A stretch of 64,000 bases of DNA from Motacilla alba alba (GCF_015832195.1 NC_052020.1:9950260-10014259), one strand, 5' to 3'; counted from the stretch's first letter, positions 22,491 through 34,529 are shown. Numbers and translations: made by a program. The notes: generated by a model not told the origin, from the letters alone.

Positions 22491-23773
22491 TGTTATAGGT
22501 ATATTAAAATCCGTGCTCAAATAAATTATAACGGTAGACAAACATATATATAAAACATATATATGAGTTAAAATCATGCTTCGGGGTTTAACACAGAAGG
22601 GCAACTAATCCTGTGTAGGATTTTTAGGGAATCCTAAAAATCCTACACAGGAATTGAGACATCGGTTTCTTCATCAGCTTCTAACTTCCACAGGTGCCCA
22701 TTGAATAGAAACTTTAATTTGCAAGTAAAGGGGTGTAGGTATGACATTTTATGAAAATCCCTTTGCTAGGATTTTCTTGTCCTGAGTAGCTGAAGGGCCT
22801 CAGCTTCAAGTGTAAACAGTTTGTTATCTGCTGCTGTGGAATGCAGCAGGTGCTTCCTCGATTGGTCAGTGTGGGATGTTTCTACTTGCTGACCAATCAA
22901 GAGGGCAGCAGCTCTCCGACTCTCTGGGAGTCACAGAACTTTGTATTCACTCCTTTCTATTCCTGTCTCGCCTTCTGATGAATCTTTCTCTCTGTTCTTT
23001 GTAGCATAGTTACAGTGTGGTCTTTTTTAATGTAATCTATATCATAATATAATAAACCAGCCTTCTGAAATGGAGTCAAGATCTTTCATTCGCTTCACCA
23101 AGTCCTGACTGCCCTGAAGACCACGGCAATAAAGGGGGACTTCTATAGAAATTCTAAGTGGATCTCAGAACACCCGAGCCATCGCCAGCTCTTAGTGATC
23201 CTAGATAACCAGAGACAATGTAATTCCAGTAAGCTGTCTTGTGTGAATAACGAGTTCCCATAACATAACTAACATGTAAAAAGGGGATTCCCGTAGCCTT
23301 CTTTTTACATGTATGTGTTCCCGGACGCGTCATGTGTATTCCGAGGCAGCATTGTCCAAGCCAGAGACAAAAGTCTACGACCACCAGACAGAGAACAAGG
23401 GAACCACATGAAAACTCTAGAGACTCCCCGGATTCTGCACTGTTCACCCATCTGATAGGATTCTCCAACACCGGAGGACCATCAGAATATTCGTCAACAA
23501 AGAAAAGGAAAAAGGAAAAGTAGCTCCGGGCAAGAAAAAGAGTATAAAACCTGGACTCACTTGAACGGACTTTGGGAACTCACCAGTTCTGATGCGCCAG
23601 GGGGTCAGAGCTGCATTCACCCAGAGTCGAGACCCGGGCTCAGCCCTGTGCCTTTGATTCGTGCCTGACAAACTTAATGATCTGATTCGCGAAATAAATT
23701 ATATTTTTGCTGCCCCATAATTTCCTCTCGCAAGTTATTTGATTTGGCATAATTTGGCTATTTATCTATAACA
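22491..23773 (+). mobile_element. LTR insertion in copy B (1283 bp)
   Basis: Absent from copy A (break near 4985). Ends are inverted TGTTATAG...CTATAACA. Contains a TATA-like GAGTATAAAACC (23540s) and AATAAA (23694) before its right end. The flanks GTTC/GTCC are a possible decayed 4-bp target duplication. A 20-bp palindrome lies inside at 22609-22652. Confidence 0.8.
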
Positions 23774-24449
23774 GTCCCATGCAATTCAGACCTCTGGGAA
23801 CTGTCTGAATAAGACTACCAAGCAGTCTTTTCCACACCTCTCTCAGAAGGAGCCTGTCTATTCCCTGGCCATCACTAGCCACAGAGAGGTAGAGCAGCCT
23901 TGCAAAACAATGTGTTTTCCTCTGCTCTAACTAAACCACCCCATCTCCTGGGATTTATCAGCATTTCAGGGAGCACTGGACGAGCAGCACACTCACTCCT
24001 CCACCACCTAAGCAACACTGTTGGCATGGCAACGCTGATAGCTTATTTCACAATAAACTCCAGATATGCTGAGCACAGAGTTCCCAAGACAGGAAAAAAA
24101 CAGCCACAAGTCTGCCTCCATTCGGGGCCCTTTCACAGCAAACAGCACCCTAAGACACAGAGCTTCTGGTTTTGTGTAAACACACTGAGCTAAGCCATTC
24201 AACTCATTAGCATCTATGAATATGATATAGGCCCCCACAGCACGAGCAGCACTCTACACTCCCCATGTCCTTATGCAACCTCTGCTGAAGCCTCTCTCTC
24301 CAAGCTGCAGCACTGATTGCTTCCAGCCTGACAGATCCTTACATTCTTCCCGCTCGAGAAGCTTAAGGACTTGGCAAAACAAGCCCCAGCTTCAGGAAGC
24401 AGCTTTGAGAATTCCAAATGCAATCCCCCATCTCAAACTCCAGACTCAC

Positions 24450-24544
24450 ATCAATTGTGGCTGAGCTGACTCGTCCACGTAGGGGGTGAAGCTGGGCACT
24501 GGGGGGGGCACTTCCAGGCCGGAGCTCACAGCGCTGCGCGGACG
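24450..24544 (-). pseudogene. BUB1B copy B exon ([11 protein letters not shown]), intact
   Basis: Counterpart of copy A 5674-5768; one amino acid change near the donor (PQLM for PQMM). Confidence 0.88.
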
Positions 24545-25058
24545 CTGGGGAAGGAAAGGCAACGTGAACAACACAGGCATTGCTTTCAGGCTCCACATCC
24601 CCCTGCATTCTGCATCTCCCTTCCCCTCATCTGCTCATTTGTTCGTTTCCTTACACAGAAAATTCAACTTGATGGAGACTTTTCCAGAATGAATTCCCTT
24701 CTGACACAGTCACAGCCCCCCAGCTGAACACTGGCACCTGAAAGGCTTCTCCTGCACGTCCTCACCAGCCCCAGCTCCTCTTATTCTGAGGGAGTGTTTA
24801 TATATATTGAGGGATATATATACACGTTATCCTGGTCAGACTGGCTATTCCTTGCTTTTCACAGATCTCGGTTTATTCCTTCTTTGCTACACTTCTCGTT
24901 TTACAGCCAAGATTGTTCCAATTGTATGGTAATATTTATTCTCCTGTCCACCATCAGCCTCCAGACTTCGAGTTTGGTTTTTTTCTCATTTTTCCCATCA
25001 GAAGCCATTGCAACGCCACAAAAATCCCTTAACAGAGTTATGAATGAAGTTCTGTATG

Positions 25059-25705
25059 TGTTATACGTTCTGGAATAATTCGTGCTTCTGTAAAATATAC
25101 ATGAACTAAGTTGTGCCTATACGAAAATTCCTAAAGATTTAAAACCACAATCCGCAGCAGGGGAAAGAGATTGCCACGCAAATTGTGAAATCACAGACGG
25201 CAGCGAGGAAGAAAACCGAATTAGCAAACAAAAAGAAGTGGCTCCGCCTGGAGATGGGCCCTTTCCTGGGACAGTTCAGAGCAAGATGAATACCTGACAA
25301 GTATCCGTGAGCAAAACAATCAGAGGCATCAAGGATGTGCATCCCAATACCACATTCCCCTAACTCGACCACCAGCAGTCACCACTTCCCACAATCGGTT
25401 TTGTCCAGCCCAGCACAGAGAAAAGGAAACTACATGGATATGTACAGCGACGAGAACAATAGGAGGAACCCTGCCCCAGGCAAAGTAAACCCTGTAAAGC
25501 CCGGCCAACAGAGACAGCCTTGTGTGAACAGAGGGGATTCCAAGGGTAGAGCTCGAATCTGTGTTCGCCCAGCACCGATGACTGGGTGACTCTCACTCTC
25601 GACGCTGACCCTTTGATTGTGGCTATCAGAGACCGAATCTTGGTCGCGAAATCAAAATATTTTTATTGATTATTGATTTGACTTTATCATTAATTAGCTA
25701 TAACA
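25059..25705 (+). mobile_element. Solo LTR, family with GGTCGCGAAAT end
   Basis: TGTTATACGTTCTGGAATAA to TTAGCTATAACA. The same family recurs at 30352-31623 and inverted at 35856-36395. Flanks show no clean target duplication. Confidence 0.75.
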
Positions 25706-27133
25706 TCTATGTCTAATTAATAAACAAGAAAATTTAATTTAGCAGCAATTTTAAATGAACTGCAATTTTATATAGATGTGTCGGAACCCAGGACTCTCCT
25801 CTGGGTGTCCTGGATGGCCAGAGCCGCTGGCAGGGGGCTCTGAGACCCTGGCATGCAGCCAAAGACACATGTGGGGGTTTTGATCTTAGCCCGTGGAGCA
25901 AGTTACTAACTCTGTATGAAGAATTACAAGCCACACACACAAGTTAGATAGCATAGTAGAGATAATCACAAAGTGAAAGGAAGGATTTTTGAGTGCTGTA
26001 CAGGGGGGTTTTAAGCCTTGTACGCAGGGGTCCAAGTTTTGTACATGGGGGTCAGGAGATCTAAGATGGAGGGACTTGGGTGTGCCCTGTCCTCTTTCTT
26101 TCTCCTTCCTAGCCTCCATGTCTTTGGTGATGTTGGCACTCACAGATTGGTCTAGAGTAGAAAGTCACCATTCAATATAGATAGTAGGTATTGGAGAAAA
26201 AGTATAAACATGTAGTACGTAATATATGATATAAAAGATGGCACCAGCCCCTGGGAGGGCAGAGAGTGCCTTTGTCTGAGCTGCTGAACAGGCCACAGCA
26301 GTTCAGGGAGAAGAATCTTGTAGATAACCAACAATAAACAACTTTGAGAACAGACAACAGAAGACTACTGAGTCTTTCTTCGAAGGCACGGGTTGGAGGA
26401 GGGACTTTTCCATCTTTCGGGGTCATCCCAATCCGGGGGTGAAACCCCACATAGATGAATACAATAAAGTACATGAAATATAATCAAGCATACCAAAAAT
26501 GTGGCAGTGATTAATTAATTATGACCAAGGTTCATACAAAGCAGAAGCAAATCTGACCGGGCTATGGGGAGGGCTTCTCACCCTGACTCACGTACAAAAC
26601 AAAGTAATCCAAGCTACACTTACATACTGTATGCTAATACATATTCATCAATATTTTTTTCATAAATCTCCTCCTATTTTCAATTCTTGAAATTTATGTC
26701 ACTATACTGCATAGAGCATGCTCCATTGTTGTTAGGGGGTCTCCTGGCTTTTTGATGGTCTTTTCAGAGGAAGGCTCCCTGTCTTCCTCACTGTCCTCTG
26801 AAGAACCTTTACAGGTTGCACGTGCTCACTAAGCTTTGTGTTATGTCAGTAAGCATTATGTTCCAAACAAGCCTTATTATTTCAGAGATAAAACCACAAC
26901 TTGGATTCATTACCTGGAATCATCTCAACTTGGCTCTGTTTTGGGATCTTGCTTATCCCAATACTCCATCCTGTATCCTGTTTTTCACATGTAACAAAGG
27001 ACTTCATTCATGCCAAGGCCAACTCTGTTTTGGGATCTTGCTTATCTCAATCCTACATACTTTATAACAACTATTTTCTAAAATATTGATATAGTTACAA
27101 TTTAGGTAGCACAAATCATACCCATTTATCACA
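25706..27133 (+). mobile_element. Second LTR of the 21238-22007 family, interrupted by an ERVK-type LTR
   Basis: Shares the AGCAGCAATTTTAA segment, the CTCCTCCTATTTTCAATTC segment and the TTTATCACA end with 21238-22007. Split by the insertion at 25779-26451. Left end truncated or merged with the preceding LTR. Confidence 0.65.
25779..26451 (+). mobile_element. Class II type solo LTR with 6-bp target duplication
   Basis: 673 bp from TGTCGGAACCCAGG to GGTGAAACCCCACA, flanked on both sides by TAGATG (25773-25778 and 26452-26457), the 6-bp signature of class II ERVs. Has TATA-like ATATAAAAG and AACAATAAAC. Confidence 0.88.
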
Positions 27134-27270
27134 CACAGTTGTGATTTTACAGCCAAGATTGTCCCAATTCTATAATATTCATTATCCTGCCCACCAACAG
27201 CGTCCAGACTTGGAGTTTGGTTTTTTCTCCATTTTCCCATTAGAGACCATTGCAGCACCACAAAAACTCC
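27134..27270. repeat. Second copy of a BUB1B intron block within copy B
   Basis: Matches copy A 6105-6245 (ACAGCCAAGATTGTCCCA onward) although the same block is also at about 24900-25040, so it is duplicated around the LTR cluster. Confidence 0.75.
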
Positions 27271-27606
27271 TCAACAGTTTCCGAGCTCTGACAGCGACTG
27301 AAAGAGGGGCTCTGCTTGGTGCAAGCAAGAAGCCAATTTATTGTTTCTACAGCTCAGTTTAGGTACTCTTACAGCTTCTTTAGACTTTTTCCACTGCCAA
27401 AGCGATAACCACAACATTTACGTTTCCTGGTAACATTGCTTAACCACAGTCTTGCATGATTTGATTTAGACAAAGCACAACATTATTTCTGGTTTCTGTT
27501 TTACATTTCTGTTTGCTGTTCCCAGGGCTTCGGGCCCACCAGGTGCAAGATGTCCACACCATTCGTCAACTGTGTACTGCTTTTTGCTCTGCTGCTCAGC
27601 TCTCCC
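27271..27606. other. Insert of probable LTR origin in copy B
   Basis: 336 bp absent from copy A at position 6246; contains TTTATT (minus AATAAA) near its start. Family not recognised. Confidence 0.4.
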
Positions 27607-28117
27607 CCCACAGAGGTCCATCAGTAAAGAGAAGAGGTGGAATGTAGTCTGACAACGCACTGCTCTCATCTGCCTGTTTCAATCCCTGAGACTCTTCAGA
27701 ACAAAATTAGTCAAATGGTGGGAATACTCACTCCTTTTCCATCATTTCCCAGACTGCTTCCTGAGGCATCTTGAAACCAGCAGTAAAAGAAACCCCATGG
27801 CAGGTTTTACTATGTCAGAGCATTCACCAAAGGTTATTCTTGCACTGCCCTTCAGTGGAGTGGAACTAAACATCCTTGCCTCTTCTGCCAGAAACAGGAT
27901 CTGTTGTTTAATTAAATCTAAGAAATTTCATTAAGAGGGGAGCAGAGACTATTCTAAGGGCAGACATTAAAAGAAATATCAAAGCATTCAGAGACCAGAG
28001 TGAATGTTTTAAACAGCACAAAGAGATAAGTAAAATAATTTTATATCACTAATTCTTCCTCATTCTTCTCAGCTATATTAAGCCTGTGATTTACTGAACT
28101 TTTCCATTAATTTAATG

Positions 28118-28662
28118 TTATAAATGGCTATGTTGGCTCTCACTACTATTTATATGTTTTAATTATAGGATTGCAACTCCTTGCAAATAATTATTGTACG
28201 TTTTAAACGGTTTTTAACTGTGGAAAAATTAGTAATAGCTTATGGGCAATGCACATGGAGAAGCAAGACTTTCACAGGATGTATTTTAAGCTGTGCTTGC
28301 TTCTGCAAAATACACATGTAAAATAGCATAAAGTAGAGAAACGAAAACCACAAAAGAAGCACCAAGCTCCAAGTGCCATCACCAGACTTTCAGAAGAACA
28401 CCGTAGACTGCTGAAGTCTGTAGTTACTGAATTGTGCAAACAAACGGAAACCTGAAGTAAGAAGTGCAGTCAAGGAGCCCAAAACAAATCTACTACACAA
28501 ACTGAGGAAGAAATGCAACTGCAACACTATAAAGGACCCTGAGTTTAAGAAGGGGGTGGGTACTGGCTTTGTCAGGCACTGTATCTTTTGCTTTATGCTT
28601 TATCCTTTCTAATCATTTATTAAACTCTTAAACTTTAAGCGTGGGTTTTCTTTCTTGTATTT
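28118..28662 (+). mobile_element. LTR-like insertion in copy B with TTTAA duplication
   Basis: About 545 bp from TGTTATAAATGG to TTTCTTGTA, between TTTAA repeats, absent from copy A at about 6770. Contains ACTATAAAGG as a TATA-type box. Confidence 0.7.
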
Positions 28663-29995
28663 AACCAAACTGCTTTCTACCTGAAAAGAATGTTCCTGCA
28701 GTTCCCCTAAATTTTAGCCTGGTTGCATCCCTCCCTCCCTCATTCGAGTTTTTCTTGCCAAGCTCCACTTATAACAATGTCCATAACGAGAAGATGAAAA
28801 TACTTTCATTATCTCAATGCCTGAAGTTTTTAGCTCACACGTATTCTTCATGTATTTGGAGTTGTGCAGACTGTTAAATGCCTCAGTGTAACTTCCAGTA
28901 CTTCCCCACAGGGAACAGGCCCTCACTGACACATTGCTAGAATTCTGTTATCTCCTGCCTGTTACTTCTCCAAGGACATTTGATTTTGCACCACGTCATC
29001 ACTGGCACCGTAAGGGTAGGGGAGGAGGGCAGAAGCCAGGGAGGAGATTCCCTAACCAACTGCTTCTCTCACTGGACAACACAGGCCAGATATTCCAATG
29101 GCCCAGTCCTGGCAGCTGTAAGGATGGAATTCTGAGCACTGCCTCTTGCCGTACCGTGTACCTGAAGGCTTTCAAGGAAAGCTCGGCTTCTACATCATCA
29201 TTCCAGCACGGTCTGGAAAAGCCTGTGCTCCAGCACGTGGCCAACAGAACAGACCATGGGGACACAAGCACCATGGAGCCACCCTGGGACATCCAGGCAT
29301 CCGCCTCGCCGCTTTCTGCTCCTCTTCTCTCCGCTACAAAGAACACGGCGGCACTGGGGCTTATCCGAGCACCTCTGAAACAAACCTCACCTCACAGCAT
29401 CCGTTCCCTTCACACAAGCTCTTCCATCACTTCTCTACCACAGCCTAAACACCTGTAGCACAGATGCTCCTTTTGATGTCTCGTTTAAGCCACTGGAAGC
29501 TACTCCCTGTCATCCTATTGCCAGGATAAATATTCCATTGATACTGCACTCAAAGGCTTTTGATCTGCGCTCTTCTCTTTTCCTCACAAGCGCTTCAAAA
29601 CAAGACTTGCAGAACGCTGCACGGGCCTTCTTTGCACAAGACAGCCAACAAGCTCTTCCTTCAGCTTCCAGTTGCCAAAAGAATTCAACTCCTACGCTTC
29701 TGCCTTACAGATTGAACTAATGCCTGCCTTCTCTCCCCCTCCCTCATCTTGTGCCTCTTACATTCCTTTGCTGCCCTCCAAACATTTCAGCAGGCCACCT
29801 CTGCCAATTCTGCTGCTCAGCAACAATTTCCTTCTCTTGATTTCACAACTCCACAGAGGTTTGGAACCTGACTCCTGCAATATCAGCCTGCTAAACTCCA
29901 ACAGAGGGCACATGGCCAGGGACTCTCTAGGAGAGCAGCCACTCACAAGGACAGGCAGTGACAGCACAGGGGGGAATGGCCTTAAGCCACAGGAG

Positions 29996-30222
29996 GGTGG
30001 CTTTGGATGAGATACTGGGAACAAATCCTTCCCTGCGAGGATGCTGATGCATGAGGATGCCCTGGCACAGGTTGCCTTCAGAAGCTGTGGCTGATCCATC
30101 CTTGGGAGTGACCAAGGCCAGGTTGCACGGGGCTTGGAGCAACCTGGGCCAGTGGAAGGTGAAACTGGATCATCTCTAATGTTCCCCCCAACCCAAACAA
30201 TTTCACGATTCTCTTATTAAAT
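29996..30222 (+). mobile_element. CR1 LINE 3' fragment in copy B
   Basis: Counterpart of 8100-8325 with the same boundaries, ending CACGATTCT; shared insertion confirming duplication of this intron. Confidence 0.85.
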
Positions 30223-30351
30223 CTGTATTTACAATAGACACAAACCACAGGCATGGGGGAAAGACACATCCTGTGTTACAGTGTTTAGAAGTCATCAACT
30301 GCCACACACCTTCCTCTCTTTTCTCCATCCATTTTGAGCCACCTTACTCTG

Positions 30352-31623
30352 TGTGATATATGTTAAGGAATAATTCGTGCCTTTGTAAAACATACATGAA
30401 CTAAGTTGTGCCTATACGAAAATTCCTAAAGATTTAAAAACCACAAGCCACAGCAGGGGAAAGAGATTGCCTCACAAATTGTGAAATCACAGACGGCAGC
30501 GAGGAAGAAAACCGAATTAGCAAACAAAAAGACGTGGCTCCGCCTGGAGATGGGCCCTTTCCCGGGACAGTTCAGAGACGCCCAAGCACTGAATACCTGA
30601 CAAGTATCCATGATCAAGATAGTCAGAGGTGTAATAAGTAGTAATACTAATACGTTTGTTCATTAATTAAATCAACAGCTAAATAATTATACAATATAAA
30701 ACAACAGTTAAACAGTTAAAGACTTCTTGTGCAGAAACATATGGTTTCTGCTTTTGGGAATTCCATTGTAAAGGTATGCCTTATGAAAGGAGAGCAAAAA
30801 AAGCAGATGTGATAACAATCCCTAAATTCGCAAGAATTGCTTAGATTGTAGAAAGTATATGGTACTAGCAAAACTGCTTAGCTTGCAAAAAAAGCGTATA
30901 GCATTCTGTATGGATATGCCTTATAAGGAAAAAGTTTAAAAAGGTTGAAAAGTTCACCCGGCATTCACAAAGAGGAAGACCAAGCCTTCAGTCTCACGAC
31001 CACCAGAACGCAGAAAAAGACCCCCCAGCAACTGAACGAGCAAGCGCAGAAAAATGGATCACGTCATCTTTAAACCCGGAGAATAAGACTGTAAAAGTGG
31101 ACTTAGGAGATGGGAAGTTTGCGAGCCAAAGCCAAGCGCAAAACTCCGGGCCGCCCAGCGCTGTCTTTGCTTATTCTTGCTTGCAAAAATAATAGAGAAA
31201 ATGATATGATCCTTAAATTCAGTGAACTCGTTTATCACAAGCGGCATCAAGGATGTGCATCCCAATACCACATTCCCCTAACTCGACCACCAGCAGTCAC
31301 CACTTCCCACAATCGGTTTTGTCCAGCCCAGCACAGAGAAAAGGAAACTACATGGATATGTACAGCGACGAGAACAATAGGAGGAACCCTGCCCCAGGCA
31401 AAGTAAACCCTGTAAAGCCCGGCCAACAGAGACAGCATTTGTGGACAGAGGGGATTCCAAGCAGTAGAGCTTGAATCTGTGTTCGCCCAGCACCGATGAC
31501 TGGGTGACTCTCACTCTCGACGCTGACCCTTTGATTGTGGCTATCAGAGACCGAATCTTGGTCGCGAAATAAAAATATTTTTATTGATTATTGATTTGAC
31601 TTTATCATTAATTATCTATAACA
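30352..31623 (+). mobile_element. Solo LTR at the donor end of the BUB1B copy B KEN2 exon
   Basis: TGTGATATATG to CTATAACA, flanked by CTCTG (30347-30351) and CCCTG (31624-31628); copy A has CCCTG at this point, three bases inside the exon. Itself interrupted by a nested LTR (30630-31239). Confidence 0.85.
30630..31239 (+). mobile_element. Nested solo LTR inside 30352-31623
   Basis: 610 bp, TGTAATAAGTAG to CGTTTATCACA, flanked by AGAGG (30625-30629) and AGCGG (31240-31244). The related LTR at 25059-25705 is continuous at this point. Confidence 0.8.
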
Positions 31624-31743
31624 CCCTGCTAGATTTCTAAGGTCCTGCAATGAGTTGTTTCTGCAGGCTGGACATCTCCCGTCCCTGCCTGAGGAGCTGC
31701 ACATTCTCCTTGCTCAGGAGGGAGTGGTTGTCTCCTGGAACAT
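31624..31743 (-). pseudogene. BUB1B copy B exon 2 fused to a stub of the KEN2 exon
   Basis: Positions 31659-31743 match copy A exon 2 (ATG at 31741-31743), but a 4-bp net loss gives TGA at codon 10 and puts the KEN-coding bases out of frame. Positions 31624-31658 match the 3' part of the copy A exon at 8467. The 2.3 kb between them is gone. Confidence 0.85.
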
Positions 31744-32019
31744 AACCACCTCTCATTTAATCCTGCGTTTAAAAAGAAATGGACACCTGTAAGGCTAGGT
31801 ACTTACCTGGAACCTGACAGAGACAGATTTCCTAAACCCTTTCACCCCGAATTTCTCTGCAGCCAAAACACACTGCTTAGATACCCAACTTTTAGGGGGA
31901 CTTGGGGGTTTAATTCCACCCTACCGGAAATATCTGAAAAAAAAGCGCCCATCTTGTTAATGAAGAACCACAAGCAGGCAATATTACCAGCAAAAGCCAC
32001 TAAGATTAAGCCATCTCCC

Positions 32020-33050
32020 CCCCCCCCCGGTGATTGCTCCTTTCCCTGCCCCGAGACCCCCCCCCCCCCACCCTTCCCTCCTCACACAGTCCGACGGCTG
32101 CGCTCCGGCCGGGGGGAGCCTCAGCCAGGCTTAGTCGGGACCCTCTGGTCCTTCACCAGTCCGACGAGCGGCTGCAGCAGGCGGGGGCACAGCCGAGCCT
32201 CCATCCCTGCCGGGGGCGGCGGGGACTCCCCGCTCGCACCGACGGGAGGCGACGCTGCTGCTCCCCCGGGACGCGTCGCCCCACGCCGGGACCGGGCACC
32301 CCGCGCTGTCCGGGCAGCCCCAGCGCCGTGCGGGCCAGGAAAACACGACTCAGAGCGCCACAGCCGCGAGCGCCAAGTACCTCAGAGCCTAAAGGCCCTC
32401 ACGGATCCCACACAGACACCGCCCCACAGCCCTACGCACCTCACAGCCCCTCAGGGACCCCCCCCCCCTCCCAGCCCCTCAGGCCACCTCCCCTCACAGC
32501 ACCTCAAACCCCACCCAGCACCTCGCAGACCCCCAGACACACCCACAGCCCCACAGACCTCCCGAACCATAGCCCCTCACGGATCTCCCTGTGCCCCTCA
32601 GCCCCGCGCACCCCACAGCCCTCAGCTGCGCGCCCCTCAGAAATCCCGCAGCCGTCAGTCCCGCGCAGCTCACAACTCAGAGCCCCACAGGAATGCCGCA
32701 GACCCCCACAGCCCCTCAAGCCCTACACACCTCACGGCTCCCCGAGCGCTTCTCAAGGGCACGACAAGTATCAGTTCCGCGAACTTCCCAGCCCCCCACG
32801 ACTCCACTGATACCCGAGAGCCTCTCAGAGATTTCACAACTCCTCTGCCCCCACAGGCGCGCAACCCTCAGGGATCCCACAAACCTCAGCCCTGAGACCG
32901 CCTCAGTCCTCCATGAACCCTAGAGCCCTCAGCCCCGCACACCTCTAACCCCATAGCACTTCAACCTTCACCCCCTCACGGACCTCACAGCTCCTCAAGC
33001 CGCATTAGCCCAGAGCGCTGCAGGTTTCGCCAAGCCTTCCCGGACCCGCC
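32020..33050. repeat. C-rich degenerate minisatellite in BUB1B copy B intron 1
   Basis: Counterpart of 11200-12250 with extra and missing units; produces spurious proline-rich ORFs. Confidence 0.7.
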
Positions 33051-33070
33051 TCCCACCTGGCCGGGCGTAC

Positions 33071-33260
33071 CGCACACAGCTCCCAGCCGCGAGAAATACC
33101 CGGACCGACTCAATATCTTTTCACCAAGGAAATGGCAAGCTAATGCCACCGCCTTAATATTCAAGCCTCTCCCGCCTCCCCATGGGTCACGCCCCGCGCC
33201 CCGCCCCGCCCGATTGGCGCCGTTGCCCCGAGGCATCACGGGAAATGTAGTTCCCGCCTC
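33071..33260 (-). promoter_or_regulatory. BUB1B copy B promoter and non-coding exon 1 remnant
   Basis: Keeps the ZNF143-like element (33231-33255), inverted CCAAT (33213-33217), GC boxes and a GTACGC donor (exon edge 33071). It could still drive a non-coding transcript. Confidence 0.6.
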
Positions 33261-33669
33261 ACCAGCGCCAGCCGGCGGGGAAAAATAAGTAATTTTAAAA
33301 TTAATGCGCTCGCAGTGAGTGTCATCTGAAAGGCATACTCCTGTTCCTGCTCACGTTTCTTCTCGCCCTTTCCCTCTGCTAACCGCTGGAACTTGCTGAT
33401 TCTCCACGTTATTTCTCTGTCTTGAATTCATCCTGTCATTTTTCCTGAAGCGCTCACTTCATGCAACTGGTGATGCGTTCTGCTTTGGTGTCACAAAAAC
33501 CCCTCACTTTTTGGGTGAAAAACACATAGTTTGCCGCTCCTAGAAGTGTATGGCTGTGTTAATGTGATCCTTAGCCCCATCAATTACCTTCTCTCCTACA
33601 GCATTCCAAGAAACAACTAATTAGTCTGGCAGGCTGCAGTAATACACAGGAGCCTGGAGTGACTGTGTT

Positions 33670-34495
33670 ATAAATAAGAAGCTTGACTAGGCCAATATTC
33701 AAGCAGCAATCAATTTATTAATTTATGTGGTAAAGTATGAGCAAAACAGCGCTGGGTACAGTGGGGGAAGTTTTCCCTCCAACTGCACACCGATGGTTGG
33801 GGCGTACAGATATTTATAGGGGTGCACATAAGCTTTTCTCAGCAGTTTCTAGTCCAAATTTTTACGTCACAATTCTATACGCTATTGTGAGTTAGTTTTT
33901 CTCAGGATGTACCCCAGAAAGGAGTATTCCCAGATGGTGGGGTCCGACTTCCGAAAGAAGAAAGAGGTCCTCCAGCTGGTGCGGTCCAGACTCCAGATGT
34001 GGGCCCACCTTTTAATTGCAAAGACTATAAATCTCAGAACAGTGATGTCCAGCTTTCCTTGGTCGAAGCCATCAATCCTTGGGTTGATGTTCATCTTCCT
34101 TTCTCAAGCTGCTTTTTACTGTTTTGCTAAGGTGTTGAGATAAGCATATTTCCTTTACATATATTCTAAACTTATATTTTCAAAGCTCCTTACTACAAGC
34201 AATATTCTAAAATTATACTTCAAAAGGTTATTATTGCAAAGCTGTTTAATGCTTAGCTACGTGCAGAAAGTTCCTGTCCAGCAGCAACATCCTTAAAGCT
34301 TTAATTCAGATGCTATAAAAGTTAATTGCAAACAAAGGATAGGTTCAAAGGCCTTCTTCCATGCTTTACTCCCTCAGTTATCTATTAGAATTCATCCTTT
34401 AATTGTCCCATGATCAGTTTCCATACATATCACAATCACAAGCACACACGCTGCCTGTGTGTACCTGACACGAAACACAGCTTTGTATCTCACAA
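33670..34495 (-). mobile_element. LTR, left arm of an inverted pair
   Basis: About 826 bp, reverse complement of 34928-35753 with only scattered differences. The flanks (GACTG, AGGCC) do not form a target duplication, which suggests rearrangement rather than a clean insertion. Confidence 0.85.
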
Positions 34496-34529
34496 GGCCA
34501 GGCTGTTTCCAGTCACCCCCGCTTGTTCA

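Larger units (their letters stand above)
19872..33620 (-). pseudogene. BUB1B copy B, broken duplicate
   Basis: Collinear with copy A over promoter, intron 1 and several introns, but inactivated. Exon 2 has a 4-bp net deletion giving a TGA after nine codons (31714-31743). A ~2.3 kb deletion fuses exon 2 (31659 on) to a stub of the KEN2 exon, removing four TPR-region exons and most of two others. A second deletion near 22085-22140 removes copy A 1566-4620 with the GLEBS exon and three others. The SIFDE exon has an 11-bp deletion, and the last exon is cut off by the provirus. Exons still intact: 24450-24544 and 20628-20742. At least five LTRs are inserted. Cannot encode BUBR1. Confidence 0.92.

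Noticed and set aside
23154..23671. ORFs inside the 22491-23773 element as retroviral genes
   Set aside because: They lie inside LTR sequence with promoter and poly(A) signals and show no retroviral domain.
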